Translations under genes and position numbers: made by a program
Assembly: GCA_963930775.1 (NCBI GenBank)
Contig: OZ005689.1
Location: forward strand, 31,463,235 to 31,527,234
Length of the DNA stretch: 64,000 nt
Direction: 5' to 3'
Source: Cliona cf. orientalis
Taxonomy: Eukaryota; Porifera; Demospongiae; Clionaida; Clionaidae
Shown: positions 43,886 through 55,936 of the stretch, piece by piece
Numbering within the stretch: the first letter of the stretch is position 1
Layout: every line of letters begins with the position of its first letter
The notes under the pieces: generated by a model
Seen by the model: only the letters and a program-made list of their open reading frames with translations
Databases searched by the model: none
What the model was told of the DNA's origin: nothing

Positions 43886-46800
43886 AGTTCCTATACAAAA
43901 AATATTCAAACAATACATTAAATTGCTGCTAAAATCATGCTCATACTCAAGCCTTGAAAGAGAAATGTTTTCTCTTTCAACATTTCTAGGAGTTTCTTTA
44001 TCCACAAATCTACAAGTTTCACCACACTCGTGTACAACAGACACAGCTTTCAGTACCTCCAATGCTCGTGTTGTAAAAATTTCATGACTCAGTAGAAGTA
44101 GAGGACAGTCACACTCATTGGTAATGGGATTTCCATGTGGTGATACCACACTTTCTAGGCCTTGTACAAGGCAAACACAACTCCCATCAAAAGGTTTGCA
44201 GCTTGTCAACAAAATCCCATACCTCATCTGTAATAATAAAAAAAATTGCGGCATTACCTTTAATGAGCTGTGAACTCAGTATTGCATAGGGCTCATTAAA
44301 TTTGGTGATACCTACCTCATAATGAGAATTCAGCTCCACAAAATCTCCATCATTTATTAGTTCACCATTCTGGCCAATCACACCACAAAACTGCTTAACC
44401 ATGCTGGTCGAATTCAAATGATCCAAATGTACAGTGAAAGATGGTTGTTGTCTTGACAGATCACCCACTGTAACTCGTGAACTTCCAGCCAGCTTCAGTT
44501 CAAGATCAAATAGCTTTATCATACTCCCTTTTGTTTCCTGTACGTGATACCGCATGCATCAAGAATAATACATGTATGTACATTCCCAGATAATTATTTT
44601 AAGCACAGTGTACATAATTATATAATGGAACTGTTGCAATCATAAACCAACTCACTCACTTTCCTCATGGCTCCTGGCTGGTAAATAGCCTTTTCTGAAC
44701 CAGCCTCATGCATAGGCGTCAAATTTAAGAAGTGCTGCAATAGAGGTGATGAGAATAACGTCTTGAGGCCAGCACCACACCTACAGATTCAAGCATTGGA
44801 TAATATTTTACATCTAATGGTCACGAAAATCACAAGTCACCTTTCACCACTTGATACAGTTCCCTCCTCACAGATGTACCTAATTTGTTCAATTACAGCA
44901 AATCTGTGAGCGATATCACGGCTAGGTGCATGCTTGTTCCCATATATATTTTGTACTCTTATGAAGGAATTGAAGGTTTCAAATCTATAATACAATGGCA
45001 TGTGTTAGCTGGTAGTAATTCAGTTTGTTAATCATGAAATCCATACCTCTCACTATTGAACGCAGAGGTTGGGCCAAACTGCTCCATGCATTCAACTAGA
45101 TGTAGCAAGAGGTGCACTTTCTGTTTCTTCAACATTTCAGGCTGATACTGGCGGACTGCCTCAACAAATTCTCTGCATACTCCACTCCACTCAGAAAAAA
45201 GAGAATGATCGTAGTAGTCACAATATGCGATCTTGAAGACCTTCAAAACAAATTAATGACAATAATTACTTTTGCATGCAAAAATAAACTCACCTTTGAG
45301 AGAGCTAACCACAACTTTCTATGTTCTTCAGCAAGGTAAGGAAACAGTACAAAGGGTGCCATCTGTGCCCATGCCTTGTAGTCATGCCCTACAAATGATT
45401 GATGGTATCGCACAACATTACCAACAAGCTTAGCACGAAAACCAGAGAAATTAAAGGCTCTGATTCTGGCTAAGAGTTCCACTTTTTCCCTTGGTGACAG
45501 TTTTGGTAATGTACTCTTCAATAGGTATTTGTAGGGTCCTAGCAGTACAGAATGCAGTGCCTCAACTGGTGTACTTCTGATGGAAAAAGAATAATATTAT
45601 AGATATAGCAGTACAGTGGAACGTACCCCTCTATATGGACACACCTGAAAGGAGGATACTATGCATGGTCCCAGTTACATAGACAAACGTATAAAATTAT
45701 CCCTGAAATGAGTTTAATCAGGACACGTAAAAACTATTCCAAGGCCAGGTGTCTTGAATAAAGGGGTACGTTGCATAAATGTTATACAACTGGGAGGCTA
45801 TACAAGATAACTTTGCACCAGGCTCCCCTGCGGGAGAATCATGTGCAAGGCTATATTATTATTATACAATGTACTAATCAATGTGGCATTTGTTGTTTCT
45901 AGATAGTGCCCACCCACACCGGGAAATACATGTACATACATTTCTATTACCTTCAAATTAGTATGTTAGAGCAAAAGGTACACATACATGTACATGTACA
46001 TGTACATGCACAAGGGGTCATGCACACATGTGAAGTTGCATGTAGAAAAGCATACTAATTGTATTTTGCTATCATGTGTCGCTACATGTATACCTAATAT
46101 ACTCAGATACTATAATAATATTATGATGCTGGAGTTAGTACAAATACATGTACATGTACCCTCTCACCTAAACAAATCTGCTGGAATTGATAACAGTGGG
46201 TTATAAATCTCCTTAATACCATATCTTGTCCGTAATTCCGATTTCTCACGCTCAGAAGGTTTGGATTTAATCTCTTCGATCTGCTCCCTAGTAGTAACCA
46301 CTGTGCGCTGTTCACCTATCTCTGTTGGTGTTACTTCCCTATCTACCTGCAAACGAAAATTATTTCTTGGTCATTGCCTAGCAATCAAATTGAATTATTG
46401 ACTATAATAGGGGTATGGGTGATCATAGGGTAAATGATGAAAGGGGGTCATGGGCCAATCAAAATAATTAGTTGCACGACCTTAATTGGGATGTGTACAA
46501 ATGTATCTCGTGCAACTATTATGTACGTATATATATTATTATACATGGTACATATAATACACACATGTATACTACTTAAATTATACATACATGTACATTA
46601 ATTGCACAGTTGTACTCACCATACACATTCTACAGTACCTACGTGCTGACCCGCCAAGGTGATTGAGAATCTCTGATGCCCGTGGATTATCTGCCACTAT
46701 GCATAGTAGTGGCGATACAACTATGACAAATTCCTTCAAGTGTGCATCAAATGCTTCAACTCCATCATTCTCAAGCTTACTAAGTTCTGTGGCTATTGCT

Positions 46801-48718
46801 TCGGACATATCCATAGCCGACACTACATCAGAACAGCAACAAAAGTGTAAGTGTAAGTTTGGAATTTTAGAGTTTTCGTGACGAGGCAGTCCCGCAACTA
46901 TAATCGACCAGGAATCAAATTTGTGCCATTTCTTGCTCTTATTGCCGCTGGTATCATCACTGAAGAGCACCAATGGCACCATAACCACTGGTCTGCCACC
47001 AGCCTTCTCTTTCATAGGGTGGGGCAATAAGAATTCCTATGCATAACAGATTGATTCACGCGGGCATATATAAACAGTAAGGAAGATTTTTCCTAACCTG
47101 CTCATCCACACGCACGAGTGTTTGGGTTGAATGGTCATGCCTTAGCAAAGAAAGTGGTGTCTGACACAGACTTAATACATCCGCTAGGGGAACTTGCATT
47201 GTATCAAACATAATCAAAGTTCCATATGGCACATAACAAACTAATGTATCTGGGACAGCCGTCCTATACTGTTCCACAGTCAAAAGGACCTCCACGTCTG
47301 CATATAATTCATGCTTCCCATCCTATAATTTGGATGTATGTGTACATAATACTATAATAATTATGGTATTGTACTTACCAACATGAAATACTTGGCAATA
47401 ATGCAAGTTACAACATCAAACTGTGGATGTTTACATCTAACACTAACACAATCGTGAACAAAAGCATGAGTACCATCGCACAAAGAAGCCATTGGAGAAT
47501 AGAATCGAGTATCATTATGCCACCGTGAGGCATGAAACATCTCTCTAGAAAAGAGTACATTTAAATGTACACTATAGGTACATATACATTTATAAATAGG
47601 TGACTACCTGTATGGTCCAGATGAAACAACGGGGAAACGCTGAAGTATTCGAGGTATACTAGGGTTCCCAACACATCGTCTCAATATAGAAGACATAGAA
47701 TTCATATAAAATGGTGTGCCATTGGAAGTTAAACACTGCATTAGCCAATAGTGAAACAAAAAAATAACCATAATTGCCATGAAATACCCGAGTAGGTGTT
47801 GTCATTCCAGGTAGCTTAAATGCTTTTACATATGAGATACTCGGGACTGCAATACCACACTTCGCCAAAATGAACCAAACAAATTTTAAGTTAGACTCCC
47901 CCTACAGTCAAGAGAGAAAAAAAAATAATTTTAAGTAACTAAGTAAATATTACATGCAAATACCATTGGCCGTGGACTGTGTAGAAGAGCAAAGAGTAAT
48001 GAAAATATCTTGCTGGGAAAAGGTTGATAGTCTCCATCCACACTTTCAATTTCATGGAGTAAACATTCAATATCTGAGCAGATGCTTTGCAATCAATAAC
48101 TTTAATAGTTTAATCTAGGTGAACCATATACCTAGATCGGAATCACTTTCTTGGCCTTCATCCACTTCCACATCGTCATCAGTTGAATGACCACTATGCT
48201 CGCCCATGGCTCCACTGTCAAAGTTATCGTTAAGACTACAAAAAAGAGAAAAAAGAGAGAGACCCTATAACTTATATTTATATACTTGGGAACAGTGTAG
48301 TGGTCCTCTAGCAACGTCTCAAGGCCCATTTTCCAGCTTTCAATGTGGCATGCTAAAACCAGGAACACTGACATGCCCCATTCCTTCAAAATATAAAACC
48401 TCAGTCTGGCGGGCCAGCCCCTCCACAGAGCTGGCCCGCCAGACTAATATAAACCCTTGATCATAACCTAGACTACATACCTCTTTTGGATGGGTCTCGA
48501 TACAGAAGTCCTCGTAATCATCATCAATTAGCATCATTGATGCTTGCACAGACTCAGTGAACATCTTATGATCATCACTCTGTAGATGTCTTTCAAGTTT
48601 AGATTTAAAGGGAAACTTCATGTTACATGCGGTACAGCAATACTTCCCTAAAAACGAGTAACCAAAGCATATCTCTAATCACATACTGATCATGTTTCAT
48701 TTTGCACTCACCTGTACA
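43886..48718 (-). CDS. Plavaka-like (Tnp2/CMC) transposase gene, exons 2-17 plus end of exon 1
   Basis: Exons on the reverse strand, from 5' to 3': 48718-48712 (end of exon 1), 48647-48481, 48383-48286, 48235-48132, 48073-47964, 47901-47788, 47735-47608, 47544-47379, 47322-47098, 47036-46620, 46346-46168, 45576-45294, 45240-45047, 44984-44841, 44780-44660, 44537-44258, 44227-43886. Exon 2 carries a C2H2-like finger (YCCTACNMKFPFKSKLERHL). The core shows PFPSKIFSLLFALLHSPRPM, VMVPLVLFSDDTSGNKSKKW, CIVADNPRASEIL, RRYCRMC, SELRTRYGIKE, VGHDYKAWAQMAPFVL, HLLLHLVECMEQFGP. These are the hallmarks of the Plavaka/Tnp2 group in the CACTA-related CMC superfamily. Every join checked from exon 1 to exon 16 keeps frame. 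The last exon appears out of phase for its longer, better-looking frame. It could be a transposon or a host-retained copy. Confidence 0.85.
48401..48447. repeat. 16-bp-arm hairpin in an intron
   Basis: AGTCTGGCGGGCCAGC, loop CCCTCCACAGA, GCTGGCCCGCCAGACT is a perfect stem between exons 2 and 3 of the Plavaka-like gene. It looks like a very small inverted-repeat element. Confidence 0.9.
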
Positions 48719-48911
48719 TGTTAGGTATTTACTTATTTGTGTGACGATCACTTACCAGTATGTATTGAGTTATTGTAATCACGTGTGGTTCATGTGACTA
48801 AGTTGATGATTGATGAAAAGTTTGTTGAAGTGAGTGTGTGAAAGTATCTAGTTTAATCGTTGTTATTAGCTACCTAGGCTATTTGCGAACGGCACGAACT
48901 GAACTATTACA
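48719..48911 (+). repeat. 5' LTR (193 bp)
   Basis: Starts TGTTAGGTATTTACTT and ends GAACTATTACA. About three differences from the 3' LTR are visible (G/A at GTATTGA(G/A)TT, one-base indel at GTGAAA(G)TATC, G/A at TTTGC(G/A)AACGG), so about 98 percent identical and a young insertion. Confidence 0.96.
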
Positions 48912-48930
48912 TGGTCCTTCGAGCCAGATT
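48912..48930 (+). other. Primer-binding site matching tRNA-Tyr
   Basis: TGGTCCTTCGAGCC directly follows the 5' LTR. It is complementary to the 14 bases GGCTCGAAGGACCA, which is the 3' end of animal tRNA-Tyr including CCA as I recall it. Confidence 0.75.
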
Positions 48931-48980
48931 GGCGTCTTTAATGCTACTGAGAAGCAACGAACTAGTTTACTGATAAGCAC

Positions 48981-51068
48981 GTGGTTATGTCTGCAGAAGA
49001 ATTAGCCAAAAAGAAACGGGTCAGAGCGGGGCACAAGGCTTCAGCTACCCGCATGATTGGTAACGCGGAGGAGCTACTAAAGACGGCTGGTTCTGATGTC
49101 CTGAGACTGACGCAATTGAGTAGGAGTCTCAAGGAGAAGCTGGATGTCTTAACAACACTGGATGGCGACATAATAAACCTTGTCGATGAAGGATCCGTCG
49201 GAGATGAAATCGAGCAAGCCGACACTTTCAAGGAGGGCATCTACTCGACGTTAGTGAAGATAGAGAAATATTGCGCTCCTCCTCCTGTCGCTCCGCCCAC
49301 TACCGTGCCAACCCCGCCTACTACGTTGAGTCCCGCAACAGCTAGCGAGTCTTCCTCTCGCGTGAGACTACCGAAGCTCACTATACGTCCCTTCAATGGT
49401 GACTTGACGGCATGGACAACCTTCTGGGAGTCTTATGAATCATCCATCCACAAAAACGCGAGCCTTAGTGATATAGACAGGTTTAACTACCTGCGTTCCT
49501 TATTAGAGCATACCGCTCTTGAGGCTATATCCGGATTGATTCTCACGTCCACGAACTATCATGAGGCCATCGAGATTCTGAAAAGGCGTTTCGGAAATAA
49601 ACAGCAGATTATTTCACGGCACATGGACTTTCTCTTGAACATTGAAGCCATGACATCCCAGCATAACCTTAAGGGTCTGAGACATCTTTACGACCTCATT
49701 GAGTCTCATGTTCGAAGTTTGAGATCGCTCGGAGTACCCCCTGACTCCTATGGAGCTCTACTCTCCTCGGTCCTGTTGAACAAGCTCCCCTCCGAGATCC
49801 GGCTAATTGCTAGCAGGAAGATCGACGAAGATAGCTGGAATTTGGATGCCTTGCTTAAGGTGGTGGAGGAGGAGATACGAGCTAGGGAACGTACGACAGC
49901 TAACCCTCTTACCCATGCTAAGAAACCACCCAATCGAGAACAAGCAACCGCTGCCGCTCTCTTTTCTGGCAGCTCTACCTCGGGACCAACTTGCTGCTAT
50001 TGCGGCCAGTCCCATGCCTCTCGTTCATGCGAGACAGTGAAGGTAGTTGAGGAGAGACGCCGTATCCTCCAAAGATCAGGAAGATGCTTTGTATGCTTGA
50101 GGAAGGGTCACATTTCTCGGAACTGTCGCACGAACTCGAGATGTACGAATTGTCGTGGGCGCCACCACATCAGCATTTGTCAAAGGACTGGGCCCATGAA
50201 TGAATCGACAAACCGTGCCACCACGAATCAGTCAAAGGACGAACCACCCACCGGTGGACTTAACCCTCAGGCTCCGGCCTACACTCCGACTCCTCCAACG
50301 ACTTCTCTTTGGGTCCGCACTGACCGAGCCATCTTATTGCAAACGGCCAAAGCTGTCGCATTCAATCCCAGCGACCCCCACGTGACCCAACTGGTGCGGA
50401 TTGTGCTGGACACTGGCAGCCAGAGATCTTACATCACTGACGGTGTGAGGAAGAACCTATCATTGGCTCCCGAAGGTGAGCAGTGCATGTCAATAATGAC
50501 TTTTGGTTCTAACGTTGAGAAATCACAAGTGTGCACGGTTGTGAAGGTCGGATTGAAGCTACGAGATGGTGAAACCCAGGAGCTGACGCTGTTCGCCGTA
50601 CCCATGATATGTGAGCCTCTCGCCTCTCAACCTACTGCTTTCTGCCAGAATAACTATGAGCACCTTTCTGGATTGGATCTGGCAGACCCTTCCGATGGAA
50701 ATTCGCGTCTGGAAGTCGACATTTTGATTGGATCTGACCAGTACTGGAATATTATCACTGGGGAAACCCGTCGAGGAAATAGTGGGCCTGTTGCTATCGA
50801 TACGAGATTGGGATGGGTACTATCTGGACCTACTTCATCCCCAGCACAAGAGCAACCCACGTCTGGCCTTATCACTCACACACTTCGAGTTGATGCTTTG
50901 CCACAGGAAGTGACGACACTAGACAGAAGGCTCAAATCCTTTTGGGAGCTTGAATCATTTGGTGTCCCCGATTGTGATCGTTCTGTATACGACAGATTCC
51001 AGGAGACAATTTCAATTCAAGAATGGGAGATACGAAGTTACTCTCCCTTGGAAGGATTCACATCCTAG
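48981..51068 (+). CDS. BEL/Pao gag and aspartic protease
   Basis: 695-residue frame. Residues 1-100 are charged and helical. At about 129-285 is the DUF1759-type gag domain (LPKLTIRPFNGDLTAWTTFW, FNYLRSLLEHTALEAI). Zinc knuckles follow at about 335-385 (CCYCGQSHASRSC, CFVCLRKGHISRNC). The retropepsin-like aspartic protease (DUF1758 type) has RIVLDTGSQRSYI at about 475. The start ATG lies about 70 bases after the primer site. The frame enters the linker before reverse transcriptase (FWELESFGVP) and then is lost around 51010, where the continuation is in the +1 frame. The BEL polyprotein is normally one frame, so this is probably a damaging indel or a base-call error. Confidence 0.93.
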   Translation: MVMSAEELAKKKRVRAGHKASATRMIGNAEELLKTAGSDVLRLTQLSRSLKEKLDVLTTLDGDIINLVDEGSVGDEIEQADTFKEGIYSTLVKIEKYCAPPPVAPPTTVPTPPTTLSPATASESSSRVRLPKLTIRPFNGDLTAWTTFWESYESSIHKNASLSDIDRFNYLRSLLEHTALEAISGLILTSTNYHEAIEILKRRFGNKQQIISRHMDFLLNIEAMTSQHNLKGLRHLYDLIESHVRSLRSLGVPPDSYGALLSSVLLNKLPSEIRLIASRKIDEDSWNLDALLKVVEEEIRARERTTANPLTHAKKPPNREQATAAALFSGSSTSGPTCCYCGQSHASRSCETVKVVEERRRILQRSGRCFVCLRKGHISRNCRTNSRCTNCRGRHHISICQRTGPMNESTNRATTNQSKDEPPTGGLNPQAPAYTPTPPTTSLWVRTDRAILLQTAKAVAFNPSDPHVTQLVRIVLDTGSQRSYITDGVRKNLSLAPEGEQCMSIMTFGSNVEKSQVCTVVKVGLKLRDGETQELTLFAVPMICEPLASQPTAFCQNNYEHLSGLDLADPSDGNSRLEVDILIGSDQYWNIITGETRRGNSGPVAIDTRLGWVLSGPTSSPAQEQPTSGLITHTLRVDALPQEVTTLDRRLKSFWELESFGVPDCDRSVYDRFQETISIQEWEIRSYSPLEGFTS

Positions 51069-51280
51069 TTTGCCCAACAATTATCAATTGAGCTTGAACC
51101 GTTTAAATGGATTGCTACGTTTGAACCATGACGAGGATATCCTACGAGAGTATGATTCTGTTATCAAAACCCAGATCCAACAAGGAATTGTCGAAATCGT
51201 TGAGCACCCTGAGCAGGTTGAAGCCGGTAGTGTTCACTATCTCCCACACCATGCTATCGTTAGGAGGGACAAAGATACTA
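51010..51280 (+). pseudogene. BEL/Pao pol, N-terminal piece
   Basis: Continues the polyprotein in the +1 frame from about 51010 (FKNGRYEVTLPWK) to the insertion point at 51280. Includes the start of the reverse-transcriptase region (QGIVEIVE, HYLPHHAIVRRD). It is cut by the miniature element at 51281. The rest of the domain is at 52387 onward. Confidence 0.9.
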
Positions 51281-52384
51281 CAGTGCTACTGGGCAAGAGA
51301 GTAGATTTTTTTCTAACTTTGCATACAGACTTATTTTGACCTACTATTAATAGAAATAGTGCTTTTAGCTGCAGTGTAAATGTGTAAAGCATGAAAGAAA
51401 GACCGCTCCGTAACAGAAGCTATGACGAACAATGACGTTGAACTAACATCACGTGCACCATACATAGCAATACAAGCGATCAAAAATCGCGAGATCGAAG
51501 GCTATAGATAAGATGAAGTAAGTTTCTGAAGGTGGAGAATCGCTCTCGTATGTCTAGTTCTACACAATATTATCGTAGGTAGCTAATAGGAGCGACCGTC
51601 AGACCGCCTAGTGAAGCGGTAACTATCAACCCCACAAAAATATTTCTGAGCTTTAAAAAGGCTTTTGAGCTGTCTATTGTTACTATCTTACCTCGCTTGG
51701 ATGCCTTAGAAGCGAAGGGCTCCACGCGTTCAACGCTAAAACTCTGTTTTCGCTACCTTCTCGTTCTTAGATCGCCAGTGGGCGTGGTCAACGAAAACAT
51801 CACTATTGTGCACGTGCGTTTGGTACTACGTCATCAAGGCGGACTTCGACCCGTCTGAAGCAACCGGCGGAAATGTTTGCTTCCGGATTCGGTGCTCCCT
51901 GCAAAATATTCGCAGTTCCACAGATGTACTAGAATTATTAATGCATTAGGATGCATAGAATACAATATTGACTCTTAACTATGATATTCATGCAAAATTC
52001 CCAACCTAACTAACGTAAATGTACCAAATTTTCACTAAAATTTGACTATTATGGTTAATATCTCCAAGGCAGTTTGTAGTTAAGGCATCAAATTTGGTAC
52101 AGAAGTACAACTCAATGGTACCTACCAGCAGGCCAAATTAAGGTTCTTAACTACAGGTGAAACTCAAGAATCACAACCTCTAACATAAAAATGCACAATT
52201 TTCGGACATTTTCCTCTCTAGATCCCAGACGAAAGTTCATTACACTCCATAATTTGACATGTAGATAGTCCAATCATTGACCTAACTGTGTACAAAATTG
52301 AAACTGAATACATGCAAGATTCACATGTAAAATCTGCAGAAACCACACAGTGGTCAAAATCTACTCTCTTGCCTGGTAGCACTG
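51281..52384. mobile_element. 1104-bp non-autonomous IS630/Tc1-type element inside BEL pol
   Basis: The ends CAGTGCTACTGGGCAAGAG and CTCTTGCCTGGTAGCACTG are inverted repeats of about 28 bases, flanked by TA (51279-51280, 52385-52386). The first 130 bases match the right end of the transposase-bearing element at 1715-2982 (CTAACTTTGCAT, GACCTAC, CTTTTAGCTGCAGT, CGCTCCGTAACAGAAG). There is no open frame. Deleting it with one TA leaves the pol frame open across the site. Confidence 0.94.
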
Positions 52385-52386
52385 TA

Positions 52387-55300
52387 CCAAGTTGAGGGTA
52401 GTATATGATGCCTCTTCCAAGGTCAATGGACCTTCTCTCAACGAGTGCCTACACGCTGGCCCCAAGTTCGATCAAAAGATCCTAGATATTTTGCTCCGAT
52501 TTCGAGTTCACAAGGTTGCAGTTGCTGCAGATATTGAGAAGGCCTTCCTGATGATCGCTATGACAGAGAAGGATCGTGATGTTTTGAGATTCTTATGGGT
52601 GGACGATGTATCGAAAACGAATCCGGAGACAATTGTATTGCGGTTCACTCGAGTCGTATTTGGGGTGTCGTCGAGCCCCTTTCTTTTGAACGCCACCATT
52701 CGACATCATCTGGAGAAGTACTCTGCAGCTCAGCCAGACCTGGTGAACAAGCTCCTGAAATCCACCTATGTGGATGATGTCGTTACTGGTGCTGAGTCTG
52801 AAGAAGCAGCTTATGAGCTGTACAAGGCATCCAAGGAGCTACTTAAGAGTGCTGGATTCAACCTGAGAAAATTCACTAGCAATTCATTCCAACTACGTGA
52901 CAGAATCGAAGGGGAGGAGACTCAACCTGTTTCAGATATCCCTCCCACATCACGAGAGTCAACTAACAATGACGAATCGGAAGAAACCTACACGCACACC
53001 ACCCTAGGAGGTTCTCAGACACTTCACTCAGGAGAACAGAAAATACTAGGGGTAAAGTGGGATGTGAACACTGATCAGATCATCATCAGTCTTGATGAGA
53101 TTGCCAGAGCGGCGAGGAGTCTGGAACCTACGAAGCGAAATATTGTCAGTCTGGTGGGCAGATTTTATGACCCTTTAGGTATCCTGGCACCGGTTGTGGT
53201 GAAGTTCAAGATGTTCCTCCAGACGATGTGCGAAGCCAAGCTTGAGTGGGACCAGTCGCTACCTCCTGATCTGTTGACAAGGTGGCAAAGGTTGAGCATT
53301 GGCTTGCAGGAAGCACAGATCCTCACGATTCCACGGTGCTGTACAGAGAAGGCAGATGGAGAGACAATTTCCTACACCCTTTGCGGGTTTTGTGATGCGT
53401 CGCTTGGAGCATACGCCGCCGTGGTCTACCTGCATATGGACTCAGAGAGGGGGCAGGCAGTGAGATTTCTTGCTGCCAAGACGAGAGTATCTCCCCTCAA
53501 GAAACAGACCATCCCACGCCTGGAGCTTTTGTCTGCACTGCTCTTGTCCCGGCTACTGACGAGCATTTCTCAAAGTTTGGAATCTGAACTGCAACTGTTG
53601 CCTCCACATTGTTTCACGGATTCGAAGGTTGCACTCTTTTGGATACAGGGTGTCGATAAAGACTGGAAACCCTTCGTGCAGAACCGGGTAACTGAAATCA
53701 GAAGCTTGATACACCCGGATCGCTGGAGTCATTGTTCTGGCCAAGATAATCCTGCTGACATTCCATCCCGGGGCTCTGCTCCACTTGAGTTATCTGTAAA
53801 TGTGCTCTGGCGTGATGGACCGGAATGGCTTCGAGAGAAACAGCTATACGACACCAACTCAGAGCTCTCCATGCCAGAAGATTGTATTGCAGAAATGAAG
53901 GCTAAGGACAAGAACCTAGTCCACGGGCTGTTGGCTACCAAGGAGCCATTGGGACTGGGGCAAGTGATAAACTGTGAGGACTTCAGCACACTTGATCGAT
54001 TGCTACGGGTAACCGCAAAGGTACTCAAGTTTTGCAGCATTCTCCAACGCAAACCTCTACCTGAAGCTGATGACACGGCTAGAGCTGAGATGCTATGGAT
54101 AATCGAGTCCCAGACACTTCTACTGGGAGAAAGAAACTTCGATATTTGGAAGAAACAATTCGGGTTGTTCCTTGACAAGCAGGGTGTCTGGAGGTGTGGA
54201 GGGAGAATTGCGAATGCCGACATCCCCTATTCAACGAAGTACCCCATTTTTCTCCACAAGGATCATCCATTGACGAAGTTGTTTGTACTAAGTGCACATC
54301 AGAGAGTATTCCACAATGGAGCAAAGGAAACCTTGACAGAGCTACGATCACGATTCTGGATTTTGAAGGGGAGAAGCGTTGTGAAACAGGTCTTACACCA
54401 CTGTTCAATCTGCAGGCGATTTGAAGGAAAGTCCTACCATGCACCGCCGCCTCCACCACTACCCTCTTACCGAGTTCAGGAAGCACCTCCGTTCACTGTT
54501 ACAGGAGTGGACTTTGCCGGCCCACTGTACGTACGGGGCCCCAATGGAGCTCAGACTAAGGTGTGGATTTGCTTGTACACATGTTGTGTGGTGAGAGCAG
54601 TGCACTTGGATCTTGTGCCAGATATGTCCGCACAGACTTTCCTCCGTAGTTTCAAGCGATTTACCGCCAGACGAGGACTCCCCAGTCGTGTGATATCTGA
54701 TAACGGGAAGACATTTAAGGCCGCTGCTAAGACAATCCAATCTGTTGTAAGCCACCCAGATGTCAAGAGATACTTCTCTGGGCTTGGAGTGAAGTGGGTG
54801 TTTAACATACCCAAGGCCCCATGGTGGGGAGGAATTTTCGAACGGATGGTAAAATCTACAAAGCGATGCCTGAGAAAGATTATTGGACAGGCTAAACTCT
54901 CCTACGACGAGCTGCTCACAGCCCTCACGGAAGTTGAGATGGTGCTTAATTCCCGACCACTCACGTACGTTTCTGCTAACGATCTCGAGGAGCCTCTAAC
55001 GCCATCGCACCTTTTGATTGGCCGACGAGTCATGAGCTTACCTGAGCCTATCCCTGGAGATGACGACAGTGACGAGGAAATAACAGCTAATCAGCTCAAC
55101 CGACGCTCCCGACATCTGAATCTTATTCTAAACCAATTCTGGAGGCGTTGGAAAAATGAGTATCTGTTGGAGCTGAGGGAGGCTCATCGACACCACAAGG
55201 GGATTGATGCTGCTCCTGTGGAGGTCAGAGATGTAGTGGTTGTTCACAACGACAGCCAACCGAGAGGCTTTTGGAAACTTGCACGAGTCGAACATACGAT

Positions 55301-55586
55301 TACTGGCCGAGACGGCAAGATCAGAGGGGCTGCAGTACGGATTGCAAATAGCCAGGGGCAGCCAACTACACTGCACCGTCCGATACAGTGTCTTTACCCA
55401 CTGGAGATTAACTTCCAGGAGGAAGCCGAGTCACAGGAAGAAGCTGACTTGCAGCCGAACCTTCCAGAATCTAATCCTAATGTGACCTCCGACGACTCGG
55501 ATGGAGTGGCTGTCCGACGATCAAGGCGAGCTGCAGCAAGCGAGGCAAGAGATAGAATCCTCGCTCACTCTCTTGATGACAATTGA
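52387..55586 (+). pseudogene. BEL/Pao pol: reverse transcriptase, RNase H, integrase
   Basis: About 1064 residues after the insertion to TGA 55586, without internal stops. The reverse-transcriptase palm shows VAADIEKAFLMI and TYVDDVVTGAES (YVDD at about residue 125). RNase H follows (GFCDASLGAYAAVVYL and IPRLELLSALLLSRL). The integrase zinc region is H..H/C..C (HQRVFHNGAKETL, HHCSICRRF, about 636-665). The integrase core has D in GVDFAGPLYV (about 706), D in ISDNGKTF (about 766) and E in WWGGIFERMV (about 816). The C-terminal domain is of the DUF5641 type (RSRHLNLILNQFWRRW). All key residues are present. The gene is dead only because of the upstream shift and the insertion. Confidence 0.93.
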
Positions 55587-55727
55587 ACTCCCAATTATTT
55601 ACTGATTTGTGGAATTAGTGTTAATTTTCTGTTATTTACTGTTACCTGAAACACTTTACTATTGATTTGTGCTATCATCCTTTGAATTTATATACTAATT
55701 GTCTTAGACCATTTGACCACGTTGTGG

Positions 55728-55744
55728 TCAGGTGGGGAGGATGA
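55728..55744 (+). other. Polypurine tract
   Basis: AGGTGGGGAGGATGA immediately precedes the 3' LTR, in the expected place for plus-strand priming. Confidence 0.85.
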
Positions 55745-55936
55745 TGTTAGGTATTTACTTATTTGTGTGACGATCACTTACCAGTATGTATTGAATTATT
55801 GTAATCACGTGTGGTTCATGTGACTAAGTTGATGATTGATGAAAAGTTTGTTGAAGTGAGTGTGTGAAATATCTAGTTTAATCGTTGTTATTAGCTACCT
55901 AGGCTATTTGCAAACGGCACGAACTGAACTATTACA
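55745..55936 (+). repeat. 3' LTR (192 bp)
   Basis: TGTTAGG...ATTACA, paired with the 5' LTR; see that entry for the differences. Confidence 0.96.

Larger units (their letters stand above)
48719..55936 (+). mobile_element. BEL/Pao LTR retrotransposon, full length, GTACA target duplication
   Basis: Bounded by two near-identical LTRs (48719-48911 and 55745-55936) with TG...CA ends. GTACA occurs on both sides (48714-48718, 55937-55941), a 5-bp duplication normal for BEL/Pao. Order: LTR, primer site, gag and protease, reverse transcriptase, RNase H, integrase, purine tract, LTR. It is oriented opposite to the gene it interrupts. Internal breaks are a +1 frame change near 51010 and a 1.1-kb insertion. 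Confidence 0.97.

Noticed and set aside
45975..46160. ACATGT-rich repeat as a CRISPR-like or regulatory array
   Set aside because: It is a simple self-complementary microsatellite in an intron, with no spacers.
50950..51068. Programmed frameshift between BEL protease and reverse transcriptase
   Set aside because: No clear slippery heptamer, and the break is within the linker where BEL elements normally read in one frame. A plain indel is simpler.
49748..54814. Long reverse-strand frames opposite BEL gag and pol
   Set aside because: No domain recognised and they mirror the codon pattern of the true + strand frames.
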